Shown: positions 16,542 through 26,621, counted from the stretch's first letter. The stretch is 64,000 bases of DNA from Actinoplanes sp. KI2 (GCF_025630775.1 NZ_JAOSZE010000017.1:124001-188000), one strand, 5' to 3'. Notes: generated by a model from the sequence alone, not told the origin. Numbers and translations are program-made.

Positions 16542-19303
16542 CGACCGCCGGGCTCGTCGGGCGGGCCATCGAGTGCCGTGCCGTCCTGCACCTGCTGGAG
16601 AAGGTTCGGCAGGAGCGTCACAGCCAGGTCCTGGTCATCCGCGGCGAGCCGGGGATCGGCAAGACCTCGCTGACCCAGTTCGCCTGCCGGGAGGCGACCG
16701 GCATGCTGATCCTCTCGGTCACCGGCACGCCGACCGAGACCGACCTGCCGTTCGCCGGGCTGCACGCGCTGCTTCAACCGCTGCTGGAGTTCCTGCCGGG
16801 CATGCCCGAGGGACAGCGGGCGGCGCTCGAGGCCGCGTTGGCGCTCGCGCCGGGTGCGCCGGAGAACCGGTTCGCCACGTACGCGGCGACGTTCAGCCTG
16901 ATCACCACGGCGTCGGCGCGGCAGCCGATGCTGATCTGCGTCGACGACCTGCACTGGCTCGACGTGCCGACGGTCGAGGCGCTGTCGTTCACCGCGCGGC
17001 GGTTGCAGGCCGACCCGGTCGGCCTGATCATGGCGGAGCGCTCCGCGGCACGTTCCTCTTTGGACGTACGCCCGTTCCAGGTGATCAATCTGGGCGGCCT
17101 GATCGTGGGCGACGCCGTCCGGCTGCTCGACGAGGCCGGCACGCCGGCGATCGCGCCCGTGGTCGAGCAGCTCGCCCGGCAGACCGGCGGCAACCCGCTC
17201 GCCCTGCGCGAGGTGGCGGCGCAGCTCAGCGCCGCCCAGCGGTCCGGCACCGTGCCGGTGCCCGAGCCGCTGCCGGCCGGTCTGGCGGCGGAGGAGCTGT
17301 TCGCCGAGCGGATCCGGGGGCTGGGCGACGCGGCCCGGATCGGCCTGCTGGTGGCCGCCGCCGAACCGGCCGCCGAGCTGCGGATCCTGCTGCGCGCGGC
17401 GGCCGAGCTCGGCGAGCGGGACGACCTGTTCGACCAGGCGGAGAAGGCCGGCCTGATCCGGGTCGACGGGGTTCGCGTCCAGTTCCGGCACCCGCTGATC
17501 CCGTCGACCGTGTTCGCGCTGACCACCGACGCCGAGCGCCGGGCGGCCCATCGCGCGGTGGCCGGCGCGCTGGACGGCCCCGAGGACGCCGACCGGCGGG
17601 CCTGGCATCTCGCGCACGCCGCGACCGGCCGGGACGAGCAGGCGGCGCACGCGCTGGAGACCGCGGCCGCGAACGCCCGGCGCCGCGGCGGGTACGCGGC
17701 CGCCGCTGCGGCGCTGGCCCGGGCGGCCGCGCTGACCGAGGGGGCCGAGCCGCGAGCCGCCCGGCTGCGCGGCGCCGCCGAGAACGCGCGGGTCGCCGGG
17801 CAGGTGGAGGCGGCGATGCAGTACCTCGAGGTCGCCCTCGACCTCGCCACCGAGACCCGGCTGCGGGCCGAACTGATCCACACGCTCGGCCGCATCCACC
17901 TGTTCCACGGCCGGGTACGCCAGGCGGTGACCATGCTGGCCCAGGGCTCGGAGTTGCTCGACCAGCACGCCCAGCAGGCTGCCGATGCGATCGAGGCGAC
18001 CTCGCTGCTCGCCGAGTCCGCCTTCGCGGCGCTGCTGGCCGGCCGGGTGGTGGAGTCGCTGGACATGGCCCGCCGGGCCTGCGACCGGGTGCCCGAGCCG
18101 GGCAGCTCGGCCGACCTCATCTCGCAGCTGATCCTCGGCACCGCCCTCTTCCACCTGACGCCCACCTCGGAGAGCCGCCGGGTGCTGGTCAACGCGGCCG
18201 CCATCGCGGAGACCAACATCGCCACCGTCGACCCCGAGTACGCCGTCTTCGCCGCGCTGGCACTGCTGTGGACCGGCCAGGTCGAGCGGGCCGAAGCGCT
18301 GCTGCGGCACGTCGAGGAGTACGCCCGGCGCAGCGTCGCGCTCGGCCTGCTGCCCTGCGTGCTCTACGGCTGGTCGTACGTGCGCGCCCGCACCGGCCGG
18401 TTTAGCGTGGCGAGCGCGCAGGCCGCGGAGGCGGTGGCGATAGCCGACGAGACCGGCGAGCACCTGTGGCGGTACTTCAACGGCGGATGCCTGGCGTACA
18501 TCGCGGCGATGCGTGGCCGGGAGGAGGAGTGCCTCGCACACCTGGCCACGGTGACCGAGACCGCCCGGCGACTGGAGATCGAATACCCGGCCACGATCCA
18601 GGACTCGCTCGGCCTGCTGGCCCTCAGCCTGGGCCGCTACCAGGAGGCGATCGACCAGCTGGAGCCGGTCAACCGGGCCGGGCTGCGCGAGACCGGGCAG
18701 ATCATGCTGGGCCGGCCGACCGCGTTCGACCTGGTCGAGGCGTACCTGCGGGCCGGCCGGCCGCTCGAGCCGGACCTCGCCGAGCAGGTCGACACGCTGA
18801 GCCGGCAGGACGAGTTCCCGGCCGTGGCGGCGCTGGCGATGCGCTGCCGGGGGCTGGACGCCGCCGAGGACTACGACGAGCTGTTCGCGGCCGCGTACCG
18901 GATGCACGACGCGGCCCCGAACGCGCTGGCCCGCGCCCGCACGGCGCTCTGCCACGGTGAGCGGCTGCGCCGCTCCGGCCGCCGGATCGAGGCGCGCCGG
19001 CATCTGCGCGCCGCGTTCGACGCCTTCACCCGGATGGACGCCGGGGTCTGGATCAGCCGGGCCAAGCAGGAGCTGCGCGCCGCCGGCGAGCGGGTGGTCC
19101 CGGCGGCGGAGGGGCTGGTGGCCCAGCTGACCCCGCAGGAGCTGCAGATCGCGATGTCGGTGGCCGGCGGGCTGAGCAACCGGGAGACGGCCCGGAAGCT
19201 CTTCCTCAGCGAGAAGACCGTCGAGTTCCACCTGAGCCGGATCTACCGGAAGATCGGGGTCCGGTCGCGGACCGAGCTCGCCCGGCAGATCCTCACCCAG
19301 TGA
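16538..19303 (+). CDS. LAL-family regulator (AAA ATPase with LuxR HTH)
   Basis: A protein of 921 residues. Walker A is RGEPGIGKTSL (about 37-47) and Walker B is LICVDDLHWLD (about 131-141). A long helical-repeat middle region is TPR-like. The C-terminal 65 residues, LTPQELQIAMSVAGGLSNR followed by EKTVEFHLSRIYRKIGV, form a GerE/LuxR DNA-binding domain. Large ATP-binding regulators of this kind activate transcription after ligand binding. It overlaps the patatin gene by 4 bp and converges on the GMC oxidase gene. Its targets are not evident. Confidence 0.9.
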   Translation: MTTAGLVGRAIECRAVLHLLEKVRQERHSQVLVIRGEPGIGKTSLTQFACREATGMLILSVTGTPTETDLPFAGLHALLQPLLEFLPGMPEGQRAALEAALALAPGAPENRFATYAATFSLITTASARQPMLICVDDLHWLDVPTVEALSFTARRLQADPVGLIMAERSAARSSLDVRPFQVINLGGLIVGDAVRLLDEAGTPAIAPVVEQLARQTGGNPLALREVAAQLSAAQRSGTVPVPEPLPAGLAAEELFAERIRGLGDAARIGLLVAAAEPAAELRILLRAAAELGERDDLFDQAEKAGLIRVDGVRVQFRHPLIPSTVFALTTDAERRAAHRAVAGALDGPEDADRRAWHLAHAATGRDEQAAHALETAAANARRRGGYAAAAAALARAAALTEGAEPRAARLRGAAENARVAGQVEAAMQYLEVALDLATETRLRAELIHTLGRIHLFHGRVRQAVTMLAQGSELLDQHAQQAADAIEATSLLAESAFAALLAGRVVESLDMARRACDRVPEPGSSADLISQLILGTALFHLTPTSESRRVLVNAAAIAETNIATVDPEYAVFAALALLWTGQVERAEALLRHVEEYARRSVALGLLPCVLYGWSYVRARTGRFSVASAQAAEAVAIADETGEHLWRYFNGGCLAYIAAMRGREEECLAHLATVTETARRLEIEYPATIQDSLGLLALSLGRYQEAIDQLEPVNRAGLRETGQIMLGRPTAFDLVEAYLRAGRPLEPDLAEQVDTLSRQDEFPAVAALAMRCRGLDAAEDYDELFAAAYRMHDAAPNALARARTALCHGERLRRSGRRIEARRHLRAAFDAFTRMDAGVWISRAKQELRAAGERVVPAAEGLVAQLTPQELQIAMSVAGGLSNRETARKLFLSEKTVEFHLSRIYRKIGVRSRTELARQILTQ

Positions 19304-19307
19304 CGCG

Positions 19308-21011
19308 TCACCTCTCGGTGGCGCCCGAGATGATCGCCTCGGCCGACCAGTCGGCGAACGCGGCGATGGTCAGGCTCGGGTTCGGCCCGACCGCGCCCGG
19401 CATCGCGGCGCCGTCCACCACGAACAGCCCGTCCTGCCCGAAGGCCTGGCCGTGCCGGTCGACCACCCCGCGCGACGGGTCCCGGCCCATCGGCGCGCCG
19501 CCGAGCGGATGCACCGTGGTGATCCGCCGCAGGTACCGCCACTGCGGGGTGTCCCGGTAGGTCGCGCCCAGCCGATCGCTGATCTGCCGCAACGCGTCCC
19601 GCAGGCCCCGGTGGTAGGCGCGTGACGACCGCCGGTTCCAGTCGATGCCCAGGTAGTCGTTGTCGCGTCCGCGCAGGTACATCGTGCCGTCCGGCACGTC
19701 CCGGCCCATCCCGAGCAGCGGCAGCGAGCTGGAGGTCAGCGTCGCCGGGCCGATCAGGTCGGCGAAGTCGGACCCGATCGACGAGTCCGGATTGGCGAAC
19801 GCCCACGCCAAGAACCTCTTGATACCGAACTTGACCGCACGCCCCGGCAGGCCGAACCCGACCCCTTCGGTGAGCCAGTCGACGAAGGCCGGGTAGCCGC
19901 CGTCCTCGATGTAGTACCCGCGTCCGCGCGGATCGCGGGGATCGAACGGCACCTCGGCGGCCCCCGTGACGACCGGGCCACGATCGGCGTCGAGCGGCAG
20001 CGACGAGCCGTCCGCTCGCTTGGCCCGCAGCGCGAGCGCCAGGAAGTCCCCGTTCCCGGAGAAGCGCGTGCCGAGCGGCCCGCCGGGCTGGGGCGGGGCG
20101 AGACCTGGCAGGTTCCCGGCACGCTGGTTGCGCAGCAGCAGGTAGGTGGAGCCGAGCGCGCCCGCGGCCAGCACCACCCGCGGCGCCCGGACCTCGTGCG
20201 GCGTCGGGGCGGCCGCGTTGTCGGGGTCGTGCCGCACGTACCGCACGACGTACCCGCCGTCCCGGTACTCGATCTCCCGGACCTCGGAGAGCACCCGGAT
20301 GTCGGCCTTGTTCCGGGCCAGCGACAGGTACGTGTGATCCAGCGAGTTCTTGCTGCCGTAGTTGCAGCCGATGTCGCACTCCCCGCACAGCCGGCAGGTG
20401 AGCCGCACGGTCGGCGGCCGCCCCGGCTGGTCGTGGACGTTGCCGAAGCTGGGCGCCGCGAGCGGCTCGCCCGGGTGGGCCGTCGCGTACCCGTTGGCGA
20501 AGCTGACCGCCAGCCGCGCCGGCTCCCAGTGCAGATCCGAGGAGTTGACGGCCTGCCGGAACGCGGTCACCTTCGGAATCGCATAACCCGGATCGGCGTA
20601 CGGGTAGGCCGCGACCCCCATGATCCGCTCGACGCTCAGGTAATGCGGCTGCAGCTCCCGGTAGCTGATCGGCCAGTCCTCGCCGCCGTTCGAGCTCTGC
20701 ACGAACCAGTCGGGCGGCTTGCGGAGCAGAACGTTCGCATAGATCAGCGAGCCGCCGCCGAGCCCGCTGGAGACCACGGCGTCGATGCCGCGGAAGGTCC
20801 AGATGTCGAAGAGGCCGTGCCGCCCCTCGTCCGGGCTCCAGACGGCCCGGCGTAACCCGGCCGGACTGCGCTCGAACGATCCCGGCGGGTAGGCCTTGCC
20901 GCGTTCCAGCAGGCAGACCTCCTGCCCGGCCTGGCTGAGCCGGTAGGTCATCACCGAACCGCCGAACCCGGAGCCGATGACGATCGTGTCGAATGTGTCC
21001 TGGCTGTTCAT
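19308..21011 (-). CDS. GMC-type FAD oxidoreductase, cholesterol-oxidase-like
   Basis: A protein of 567 residues. FDTIVIGSGFGGSVMTYRLS at the N-terminus is the FAD-binding Rossmann motif. GLGGGSLIYANVLL (about 84-97) is the GMC signature of the cholesterol oxidase group. CRLCGECDIGCNYGSKNS (about 198-215) is a four-Cys stretch seen in this subgroup. Near the C-terminus HPLGGAPMG holds the conserved active-site His. It oxidises an alcohol, perhaps a sterol-like or long-chain one. No Tat or Sec signal is seen, so it is cytoplasmic as read. Confidence 0.85.
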   Translation of the reverse strand: MNSQDTFDTIVIGSGFGGSVMTYRLSQAGQEVCLLERGKAYPPGSFERSPAGLRRAVWSPDEGRHGLFDIWTFRGIDAVVSSGLGGGSLIYANVLLRKPPDWFVQSSNGGEDWPISYRELQPHYLSVERIMGVAAYPYADPGYAIPKVTAFRQAVNSSDLHWEPARLAVSFANGYATAHPGEPLAAPSFGNVHDQPGRPPTVRLTCRLCGECDIGCNYGSKNSLDHTYLSLARNKADIRVLSEVREIEYRDGGYVVRYVRHDPDNAAAPTPHEVRAPRVVLAAGALGSTYLLLRNQRAGNLPGLAPPQPGGPLGTRFSGNGDFLALALRAKRADGSSLPLDADRGPVVTGAAEVPFDPRDPRGRGYYIEDGGYPAFVDWLTEGVGFGLPGRAVKFGIKRFLAWAFANPDSSIGSDFADLIGPATLTSSSLPLLGMGRDVPDGTMYLRGRDNDYLGIDWNRRSSRAYHRGLRDALRQISDRLGATYRDTPQWRYLRRITTVHPLGGAPMGRDPSRGVVDRHGQAFGQDGLFVVDGAAMPGAVGPNPSLTIAAFADWSAEAIISGATER

Positions 21012-21236
21012 GGCTGTGATACCCCCACGGTTCCCGTTTCGTCGCTGTCAAGGAACCTCGGCGCAAACCGGGGTGGCAAGGCGTGCTCCAGGGAACGAGG
21101 GATTCCCGATAAGCAGTGCGGCCGGCCCGGTCGCGCCCCGAGGGGTACGACGGAAGCGGCTCGCGCGACGATCGAAGTTTACTGAGGAGGCCGCCCCATG
21201 TAGCCGGTTCGTCCGGGAGGTGACAGGCGCGACGGC

Positions 21237-22340
21237 CTACGGCAGCTCTTCGCCCCAGCGCGCGAACTGGGCCCTGGCCTGCCGCTCCGCGCGCGCGAGC
21301 AGGAGCGACCGGCCACCGGGCAGCCGCCCGAGACCCTGGCTGAAGACAAGGTTCGCCGCCACCCGCGACAGCGCGTACCACGGCGGCCGGTACGGCAGCC
21401 CGAGATCGCTCATCGCCCGCGGGCCGAGCAGCCAGCCGCCCACCGACAGCGCCCGCTCCCGCTCCCAGCGCCCGCGCCGGCCGGGTAGATCGTCGTACAT
21501 GTGGATCAGGGCGTGCGCGAGGCCCACGCTGTTCCGGTCGGGCGGCGGGTCATAGGCCAGGAAGTGGTACAGCAGCCGGCGCCCCCGGCGTTCGTCGTGC
21601 GGGAGCCAGGCGTCGTCCACGCCCAGCAGCCAGCCCACATAGGACCAGAGGTGCATCACGGCGTGGCCGTCGGCCCGCGTCACGCGTACCCCCAGAAGGC
21701 GCAGGTGAAGCAGGAAGCTGGTGCTGAACACGCCCAAGGTCGAGGCCTGGTCGTACTGGTTGACCGGCACGCCGCGCTCGGCCCACGCCCAGGACGGGTC
21801 GGCCTCCAACTGGGCGTTGACCAGCGCGTGCATGAACCGTACGTGCAGGGTCAGCCGGAAGCCCTCACCGCCCGGCGCCATGCCGCCCGGCGCGGTCACC
21901 GCCCGCCACCAGAGCGTCGTCTCCTTGATCCGGCGCAGCGTCTCGCTCCCGGTGAGCCGCCCGGTACGCACCAGCGGCTCAAGCGCCGCGGCCGTGCGAT
22001 ACCCGCCGAGGAGGGAGCCGTAGGCCAGCACGAGCCCGGCGTCCATGCCGAACGCACGGCAGGCCCGCGCCCCGCGTTCGAGCAGCCGATCATCCACCCA
22101 CGAAGGCCGCTCGCCCATGCCGGCGACGAAGGCCCGCACCTCCGGCGACTCACCCCGGCGCAGCTCCTTGACCCCGACGGCCTTCAGCAGCGCGGCGACC
22201 GGCTCGTCCCGCCGGGTCAGGCCGGCCCGCAGCGCCGCCAGCTCCTGCTCGGTCGGCGCGGCATCCGGTCCCGCGACCAGCCGCAACTGCCGGGCGGCCC
22301 GCTCACTCCACACCCGGTCAGCCCCGAATCGGCTTGGCAT
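21237..22340 (-). CDS. MpaB/Lcp-type oxygenase (DUF2236)
   Basis: A protein of 367 residues. The core RRIKETTLWWRAVT followed by LTLHVRFMHALVNA (about 135-175) matches the DUF2236 family that includes latex-clearing protein (a b-type heme rubber oxygenase) and MpaB. The His of RFMHALV is the expected axial heme ligand. No signal peptide is seen, whereas secreted Lcp proteins have a Tat signal, so this is more like the intracellular MpaB-type members. It is downstream of nothing obvious; 225 bp separate it from the GMC oxidase on the same strand. Confidence 0.75.
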   Translation of the reverse strand: MPSRFGADRVWSERAARQLRLVAGPDAAPTEQELAALRAGLTRRDEPVAALLKAVGVKELRRGESPEVRAFVAGMGERPSWVDDRLLERGARACRAFGMDAGLVLAYGSLLGGYRTAAALEPLVRTGRLTGSETLRRIKETTLWWRAVTAPGGMAPGGEGFRLTLHVRFMHALVNAQLEADPSWAWAERGVPVNQYDQASTLGVFSTSFLLHLRLLGVRVTRADGHAVMHLWSYVGWLLGVDDAWLPHDERRGRRLLYHFLAYDPPPDRNSVGLAHALIHMYDDLPGRRGRWERERALSVGGWLLGPRAMSDLGLPYRPPWYALSRVAANLVFSQGLGRLPGGRSLLLARAERQARAQFARWGEELP

Positions 22341-22370
22341 GACCTCAACGATAGGTGAGCAGCATCGACC

Positions 22371-22721
22371 TCAACCCGCCTCGGCGAGGACCTCGCGAAG
22401 CATCTGGGCCAAGTCACCCAGGAACCGGGCGGCCGCCTCATCCGACGGATCGTCGAGCACCCAGTTGCCCTCCCACGCGACCATCCGCGCCAGCGCGCCC
22501 GGCGCCGGGGGTGGATCGGCCAACACGGCCTCGAAGGCCGCCAGCTCGCGCCGCAGCTTGCGGGTGCTCACCTGCGCCGTCTGCCGCAGATCCGCGCGGA
22601 TCTCGTCCAGGCTCTCCGCGTCGGCGACCTTGAAGCCCAGAAAGTCCCGCACGACGTCGATCGCGGGCGCCGAGTTCTGCTCCCGCATGCGTGCGCGGAG
22701 CGGTTCGGGAAGCTCGGACAC
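22371..22721 (-). CDS. Small helical protein, possible immunity protein
   Basis: A protein of 116 residues starting VSELPEPLRARMREQ, predominantly charged and helical, with no membrane segment. A GAAGGTGG ribosome-binding site lies just upstream of the GTG. It is directly 3' of the remnant of a polymorphic toxin, the usual position of the cognate immunity gene. I do not recognise the family, so immunity is inferred from position only. Confidence 0.5.
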   Translation of the reverse strand: MSELPEPLRARMREQNSAPAIDVVRDFLGFKVADAESLDEIRADLRQTAQVSTRKLRRELAAFEAVLADPPPAPGALARMVAWEGNWVLDDPSDEAAARFLGDLAQMLREVLAEAG

Positions 22722-23367
22722 GGCTGCCACCTTCAGGATCCGGACGGAAAGGTCGTGAGAATGTCGAGCCCACGGCGTTGCCGGCGACGATCTTGCCCTC
22801 ATGCTCGCCGTCGAGGGCCAGGTCGCTGCGGATGCTTTCCCAGTTGTCCCGGATGTAGCCGTTGACCGTCCGGTTCATGGTGCCCGGGTCGGTCCACCGG
22901 TACGACATGTTCTGCGCGTTGGGCCAGGGCGGATCCCCGTAGATGCGCCCCTCGACCGTCCGGTTGCCGCTCTGCGGATTTGCGTCCCGCTGCAGCGGGA
23001 CGGTGTGCCCGTGCCGGTCCTCGGTGTGCGCGCCGAGAACTCCGTGGGCGGCGTCGTTCGCGGCGATGTCGAATTCGGGCGGCTGGTTGCCGAGCTTGTC
23101 ATAGACGTCCATGACCCTGGCTTCCTCAGGGTCGACGGGCCGGGACGAGTGCGCCGGAGTGCCGCCGCCGGTGGAGTCGGATGATCCGCCGCCCGCACCC
23201 GGCCGCCCCGCATGAATGACCGTGGTGACCGTACCCTCGGCCTGCGCGACGCTCCCGGCGCCGCCGTGCGGCCGCGGTGCGCCACCGCTTTCGTCGTGAC
23301 CACCCGGCGGCGTGCCGCCGTCATCGCCCCCGGTGCCGTGGCCATGCGCTCTCGGCCGCCCAGTCAC
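22722..23367 (-). pseudogene. Orphan or truncated polymorphic-toxin C-terminal region
   Basis: About 200 codons with a Gly/His/Ser-rich start and then a folded-looking block: GRIYGDPPWPNAQNMSYRWT, then DPGTMNRTVNGYIRDNWESI, then GKIVAGNAVGSTF. The pattern (conserved Trp/Tyr, T-M-N-R-x-V, N-W-x-x-I-R) resembles the CdiA-CT RNase-A-like toxin domain. No secretion or WXG domain precedes it. After VGSTF the frame runs through the following gene out of register, so the last part of the toxin domain is missing. I read it as a leftover toxin tip truncated by deletion. Confidence 0.5.
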
Positions 23368-23436
23368 GCCGGCAACTGCTCGTCAAGACCGTCCACAGGG
23401 GCAAACTAGCAACCGAACGCGAACCGGCCGGAAGGC

Positions 23437-24369
23437 TCAGAACCAGACCATGCCCTGGCCGTGCGGGCGGCACCAGGCGAGCGGGCGGCCATCCAAGGCC
23501 AGCACGTTGTACAGCGTCTCGTCCGGCGGGTTCGGGAGGTTGTCGTACTCGAAGACGGTGGGATTCTCGATCGCGATCCAATGACCGGGCAGATCGCGTA
23601 CGAGATCGGCAAAGGTTTTGCGCCGCGCGTCCGGCACTTGATAGAGCACCGAGCTGTGGAAGACGACGAGCGTGGCGTCCTGGGGCGCCCGCTCGGCCAG
23701 CGCGGGGAGATCGTCGACCAGGTCGCCCTCCACGAGCAGCGGGGGATCGGCCGCGGCGATGCGGGCGGCCGCCCTCAGCCGCTCGCGCCGGTGGTCGTGC
23801 TCCGGCCAGATCAGCGACTCGAGCCAGCGCCGGTCGGCCGGGTCGGTGATGTCGCGCGGGTGCAGATCGAGGCCGGCTCGCCAGACCACCTCGGGATGTC
23901 GGGTGGGCGGCCGGCGACCGGTCAGCGCGCAGTCCAGCAACGGCTCGCCGTGGCCCAGCCGTACCTCTCCGTATTGATAGGCGTAACGATCGGGGAAGAG
24001 ATTGAGGCCCGCCGAGGCGCCGACCTCGAGCAGCGCGAGCGGCTGCGGCAGCTCGGCGAGCACCGGCAGCAGCAGCGCGCAGCGGCCGACCTCGTTGGTC
24101 TGGGTGGCCCGGGCCAGCATCTCGGCCGCGACGTCCGGCCAGCGCTCGGCGGTGAAGTCGAGGAACGCGCGCGGGTCGGTGACCGGGCCGTCCAGGAACC
24201 GCACGGCCGCGAACAGCAGATTCGGCTGACGCTTGGCGGGCGGGAGGGCATCCAGGCGGGCGATCATCTCGCGGTCGCGGGACACGGCAACCGAGAGGCT
24301 TTCGTACGCGGGGGAGACGTCACGACACTCCCGGGCCGCGAACTCGGCGTAGATCATGGCGGTGGACAT
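23437..24369 (-). CDS. DUF2332 family protein
   Basis: A protein of 310 residues. Blocks typical of this family are SPAYESLSVAVSRD, LALLEVGASAGLNLFPDRYAY (about 118-138), EVVWRAGLDLHPRDI and LVVFHSSVLYQVP. The GASAGLNL stretch looks like a Rossmann SAM-binding loop, so a methyltransferase-like fold is likely, but no activity is established that I know of. It is divergent from ppk2 with only 74 bp between the starts. Confidence 0.8.
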   Translation of the reverse strand: MSTAMIYAEFAARECRDVSPAYESLSVAVSRDREMIARLDALPPAKRQPNLLFAAVRFLDGPVTDPRAFLDFTAERWPDVAAEMLARATQTNEVGRCALLLPVLAELPQPLALLEVGASAGLNLFPDRYAYQYGEVRLGHGEPLLDCALTGRRPPTRHPEVVWRAGLDLHPRDITDPADRRWLESLIWPEHDHRRERLRAAARIAAADPPLLVEGDLVDDLPALAERAPQDATLVVFHSSVLYQVPDARRKTFADLVRDLPGHWIAIENPTVFEYDNLPNPPDETLYNVLALDGRPLAWCRPHGQGMVWF

Positions 24370-24443
24370 GCGCCCATGATGCCGTGCGCGAACTATCCGC
24401 TGGGGGTGACTCCGGCGCGGAATGCGCGTGCGACCGTGGCGAG

Positions 24444-25268
24444 ATGGCCAAACACAAGTCGGCGGACGCCGCCCCGGAGACAGCGCAGCCACTGCCTCGG
24501 ATGAAGACCAAGGAGTACGAGCACGAGCTGCGCCGGCTGCATGGCGAGCTCGTGGCCATGCAGGAGTGGGTCAAGGGGGCCGGCGCCAAGGTGTGCGTCC
24601 TGTTCGAGGGGCGGGACACGGCCGGCAAGGGCGGGACGATCAAGGCGATCACCGAGCGGGTCAGCCCGCGCACCTTCCGGGTGATCGCGTTGCCGGCGCC
24701 CACCGACCGGGAGAAGTCCCAGATGTACCTGCAGCGGTACGTGCCGCACCTGCCGGGTGCCGGCGACGTCGTGATCTTCGACCGGAGCTGGTACAACCGG
24801 GCCGGGGTCGAGCGGGTGCTGGGCTTCTGCACGCCCGAGCAGTCCGATCAGTTCCTGCGACTGGTGCCCGAGGTCGAGCGGGCGATCGTCGAGTCCGGAG
24901 TGATTCTGATCAAGTACTGGCTCGAGGTCAGCGCCGACGAGCAGACCCGGCGGCTGGAGGGCCGGATCAACGACCCGCGCAAGGTCTGGAAGCTCTCCGA
25001 CATGGATCTCAAGTCCTACAGCCGCTGGTACGACTACTCGCGGGCGCGGGACGAGATGTTCCGGACCACCGATACGGCCTGGGCGCCCTGGTACGTCGCG
25101 AACACCGACGACAAGAAGCGCGGGCGGCTCAACGTGATCACCCATCTGCTGTCGCAGGTGCCGTACAAGCCGCTGCAGCGCCGAGAGGTGACGCTGCCGA
25201 AACGCCAGAAAGCGGACGGGTATCGGGAGCCGGCCCTCTCGGTTCGGCACATTCCCACGCCGTACTGA
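24444..25268 (+). CDS. ppk2: Polyphosphate kinase 2
   Basis: A protein of 274 residues. PPK2 uses polyphosphate to phosphorylate nucleotides. Seen are Walker A FEGRDTAGKGGTIKAITE (about 52-69), the lid and catalytic region VIFDRSWYNRAGVERVLGF and the conserved WKLSDMDLKSYSRWYDYSRA. Single-domain length fits class I/III enzymes that phosphorylate ADP or GDP; class cannot be settled by eye. The ATG of MAKHKSADA is chosen over an upstream in-frame ATG because GGCGAG is nearby and the family starts here. Confidence 0.92.
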   Translation: MAKHKSADAAPETAQPLPRMKTKEYEHELRRLHGELVAMQEWVKGAGAKVCVLFEGRDTAGKGGTIKAITERVSPRTFRVIALPAPTDREKSQMYLQRYVPHLPGAGDVVIFDRSWYNRAGVERVLGFCTPEQSDQFLRLVPEVERAIVESGVILIKYWLEVSADEQTRRLEGRINDPRKVWKLSDMDLKSYSRWYDYSRARDEMFRTTDTAWAPWYVANTDDKKRGRLNVITHLLSQVPYKPLQRREVTLPKRQKADGYREPALSVRHIPTPY

Positions 25269-25613
25269 CGTTCTTGCTCCTGGCCGTCCGTTCCGGACAT
25301 TGTTGTCGACGCGGTACGAAGTGGACTGGATACCTTCCTCACTATTCAGCGACGCGTTAAACGTCTTGAGCCCGGCCGGTGGTTGCGGCGATCGTCGTTG
25401 GGTCGAGCCGGCCACCGGGCGTGCAGGCCGCCGTGGCGGTTGGTACTACGGGGGATCGTCCCAGCGAGGGCGCGTGCGGCGGCGGCTCGACGGGCGCGGC
25501 CGCAGCCCCCGCGGCCGCGCCCCATTTCTAGGGTTGAGCCCACTTTGTCGGAGTGGGTGACCGCGCCGTGCCCGGATAAGCTCGCACCCTTGAGCTGATC
25601 CGGAGGGGCCGAC
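25269..25613. other. Intergenic region, 345 bp
   Basis: No convincing gene is seen. The left part is comparatively AT-rich (around 25290-25370) and may contain the ppk2 transcript end. Just ahead of the next gene, GATAAGCT at about 25577 could serve as a -10 element and CGGAGG at 25602-25607 is the ribosome-binding site of the ArsR-like gene. Confidence 0.4.
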
Positions 25614-26621
25614 GTGCTGCGCGTCATCTTCACACCGGACGACATCGGCCGTGTCCGCATGGCCGCCGATCCGGACCCGATGTGGGAGACCGTCTACAGC
25701 GTCTTCCGGCTGATGCGGCCCGGCCAGACCCCGATCTTCGGGGCGTGGCGCGACCAGGTCGTGCGGCACACCCGCCGAGCCGACCTGGACATCCTGTTGC
25801 CGCTGGTCCGCGGGGCGTACTATCCCGACTTCCTGACGCCCGCAGAGGGCCGGCTGGGCCTGCCGTACGCGATCGAGGCGCTCCTCGCCACGCCGGCCGC
25901 CCGCCTGCGGCAGGACATGACCGAGCTCGCCCGGCTCGGCGAGCCCACGCCGTGGTGGATGCGGCGGCTGGCCGAGGGCGACCGGGCGGTGCTCGAGCGG
26001 GTGGCCGCGGCGATGCGCTCGCATCACGAGGTCGCGGTGGCCCCGTTCTGGCCGGACGCGCAGGCCCACGTCGAGGCGGACCGGGCCCGCCGCGCCCGAG
26101 CCCTGCTCGACCACGGCGTCGAGGGTTTGCTGGAGAGCTTCCGCCCGATGATGCGCTGGAGCTCGCCGGTGCTGGAGGTGGACACCCCGTTCGAGCAGAC
26201 CATCGCCCTGGACGGCCGGGGCCTGGTCCTGATCCCGTCGTACTTCTCGTGGGGCGCCCCCGACGTGCTGCGCGACCCGGACCTCCCTCCCGTGCTGGTC
26301 TACCCGGTCGAGCGCGATCCGGCCCTGTTCCGAGCCGCGAGCCCGGCTACCAACGGCGGCTCGGTGGCCGCGCTGATCGGCCAGACCCGCACCTCGGTCC
26401 TGGAGTCGATCGGCGACGGCAGCACCACCTCCGAACTGGCCCGCCGCGTCGGCGTAAGCGCCGCCTCGGTCAGCCAGCACACGGCGGTCCTGCGCGAGGC
26501 CCGCCTGATCCAGACCAGCCGAGTCGGCAAGGCAGTCCTGCACACCATCACACCCCTGGGCGCCGCCTTGCTCGGCGACCGCCCGGCGGAGGACGCAGCA
26601 GCCCGCCGCCGGCCCGCCTGA
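25614..26621 (+). CDS. ArsR-like winged-helix regulator with N-terminal extension
   Basis: A protein of 335 residues. The C-terminal 80 residues, RTSVLESIGDGSTTSELARR followed by VSAASVSQHTAVLREARLI, form an ArsR-type winged helix. The first 240 residues are an uncharacterised domain found fused to such HTHs in actinobacteria, starting VIFTPDDIGRVRMAADPDPM. No metal-binding Cys cluster is present, so it is probably not a metal sensor. GGAGG precedes the GTG start. Confidence 0.78.
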   Translation: MLRVIFTPDDIGRVRMAADPDPMWETVYSVFRLMRPGQTPIFGAWRDQVVRHTRRADLDILLPLVRGAYYPDFLTPAEGRLGLPYAIEALLATPAARLRQDMTELARLGEPTPWWMRRLAEGDRAVLERVAAAMRSHHEVAVAPFWPDAQAHVEADRARRARALLDHGVEGLLESFRPMMRWSSPVLEVDTPFEQTIALDGRGLVLIPSYFSWGAPDVLRDPDLPPVLVYPVERDPALFRAASPATNGGSVAALIGQTRTSVLESIGDGSTTSELARRVGVSAASVSQHTAVLREARLIQTSRVGKAVLHTITPLGAALLGDRPAEDAAARRRPA

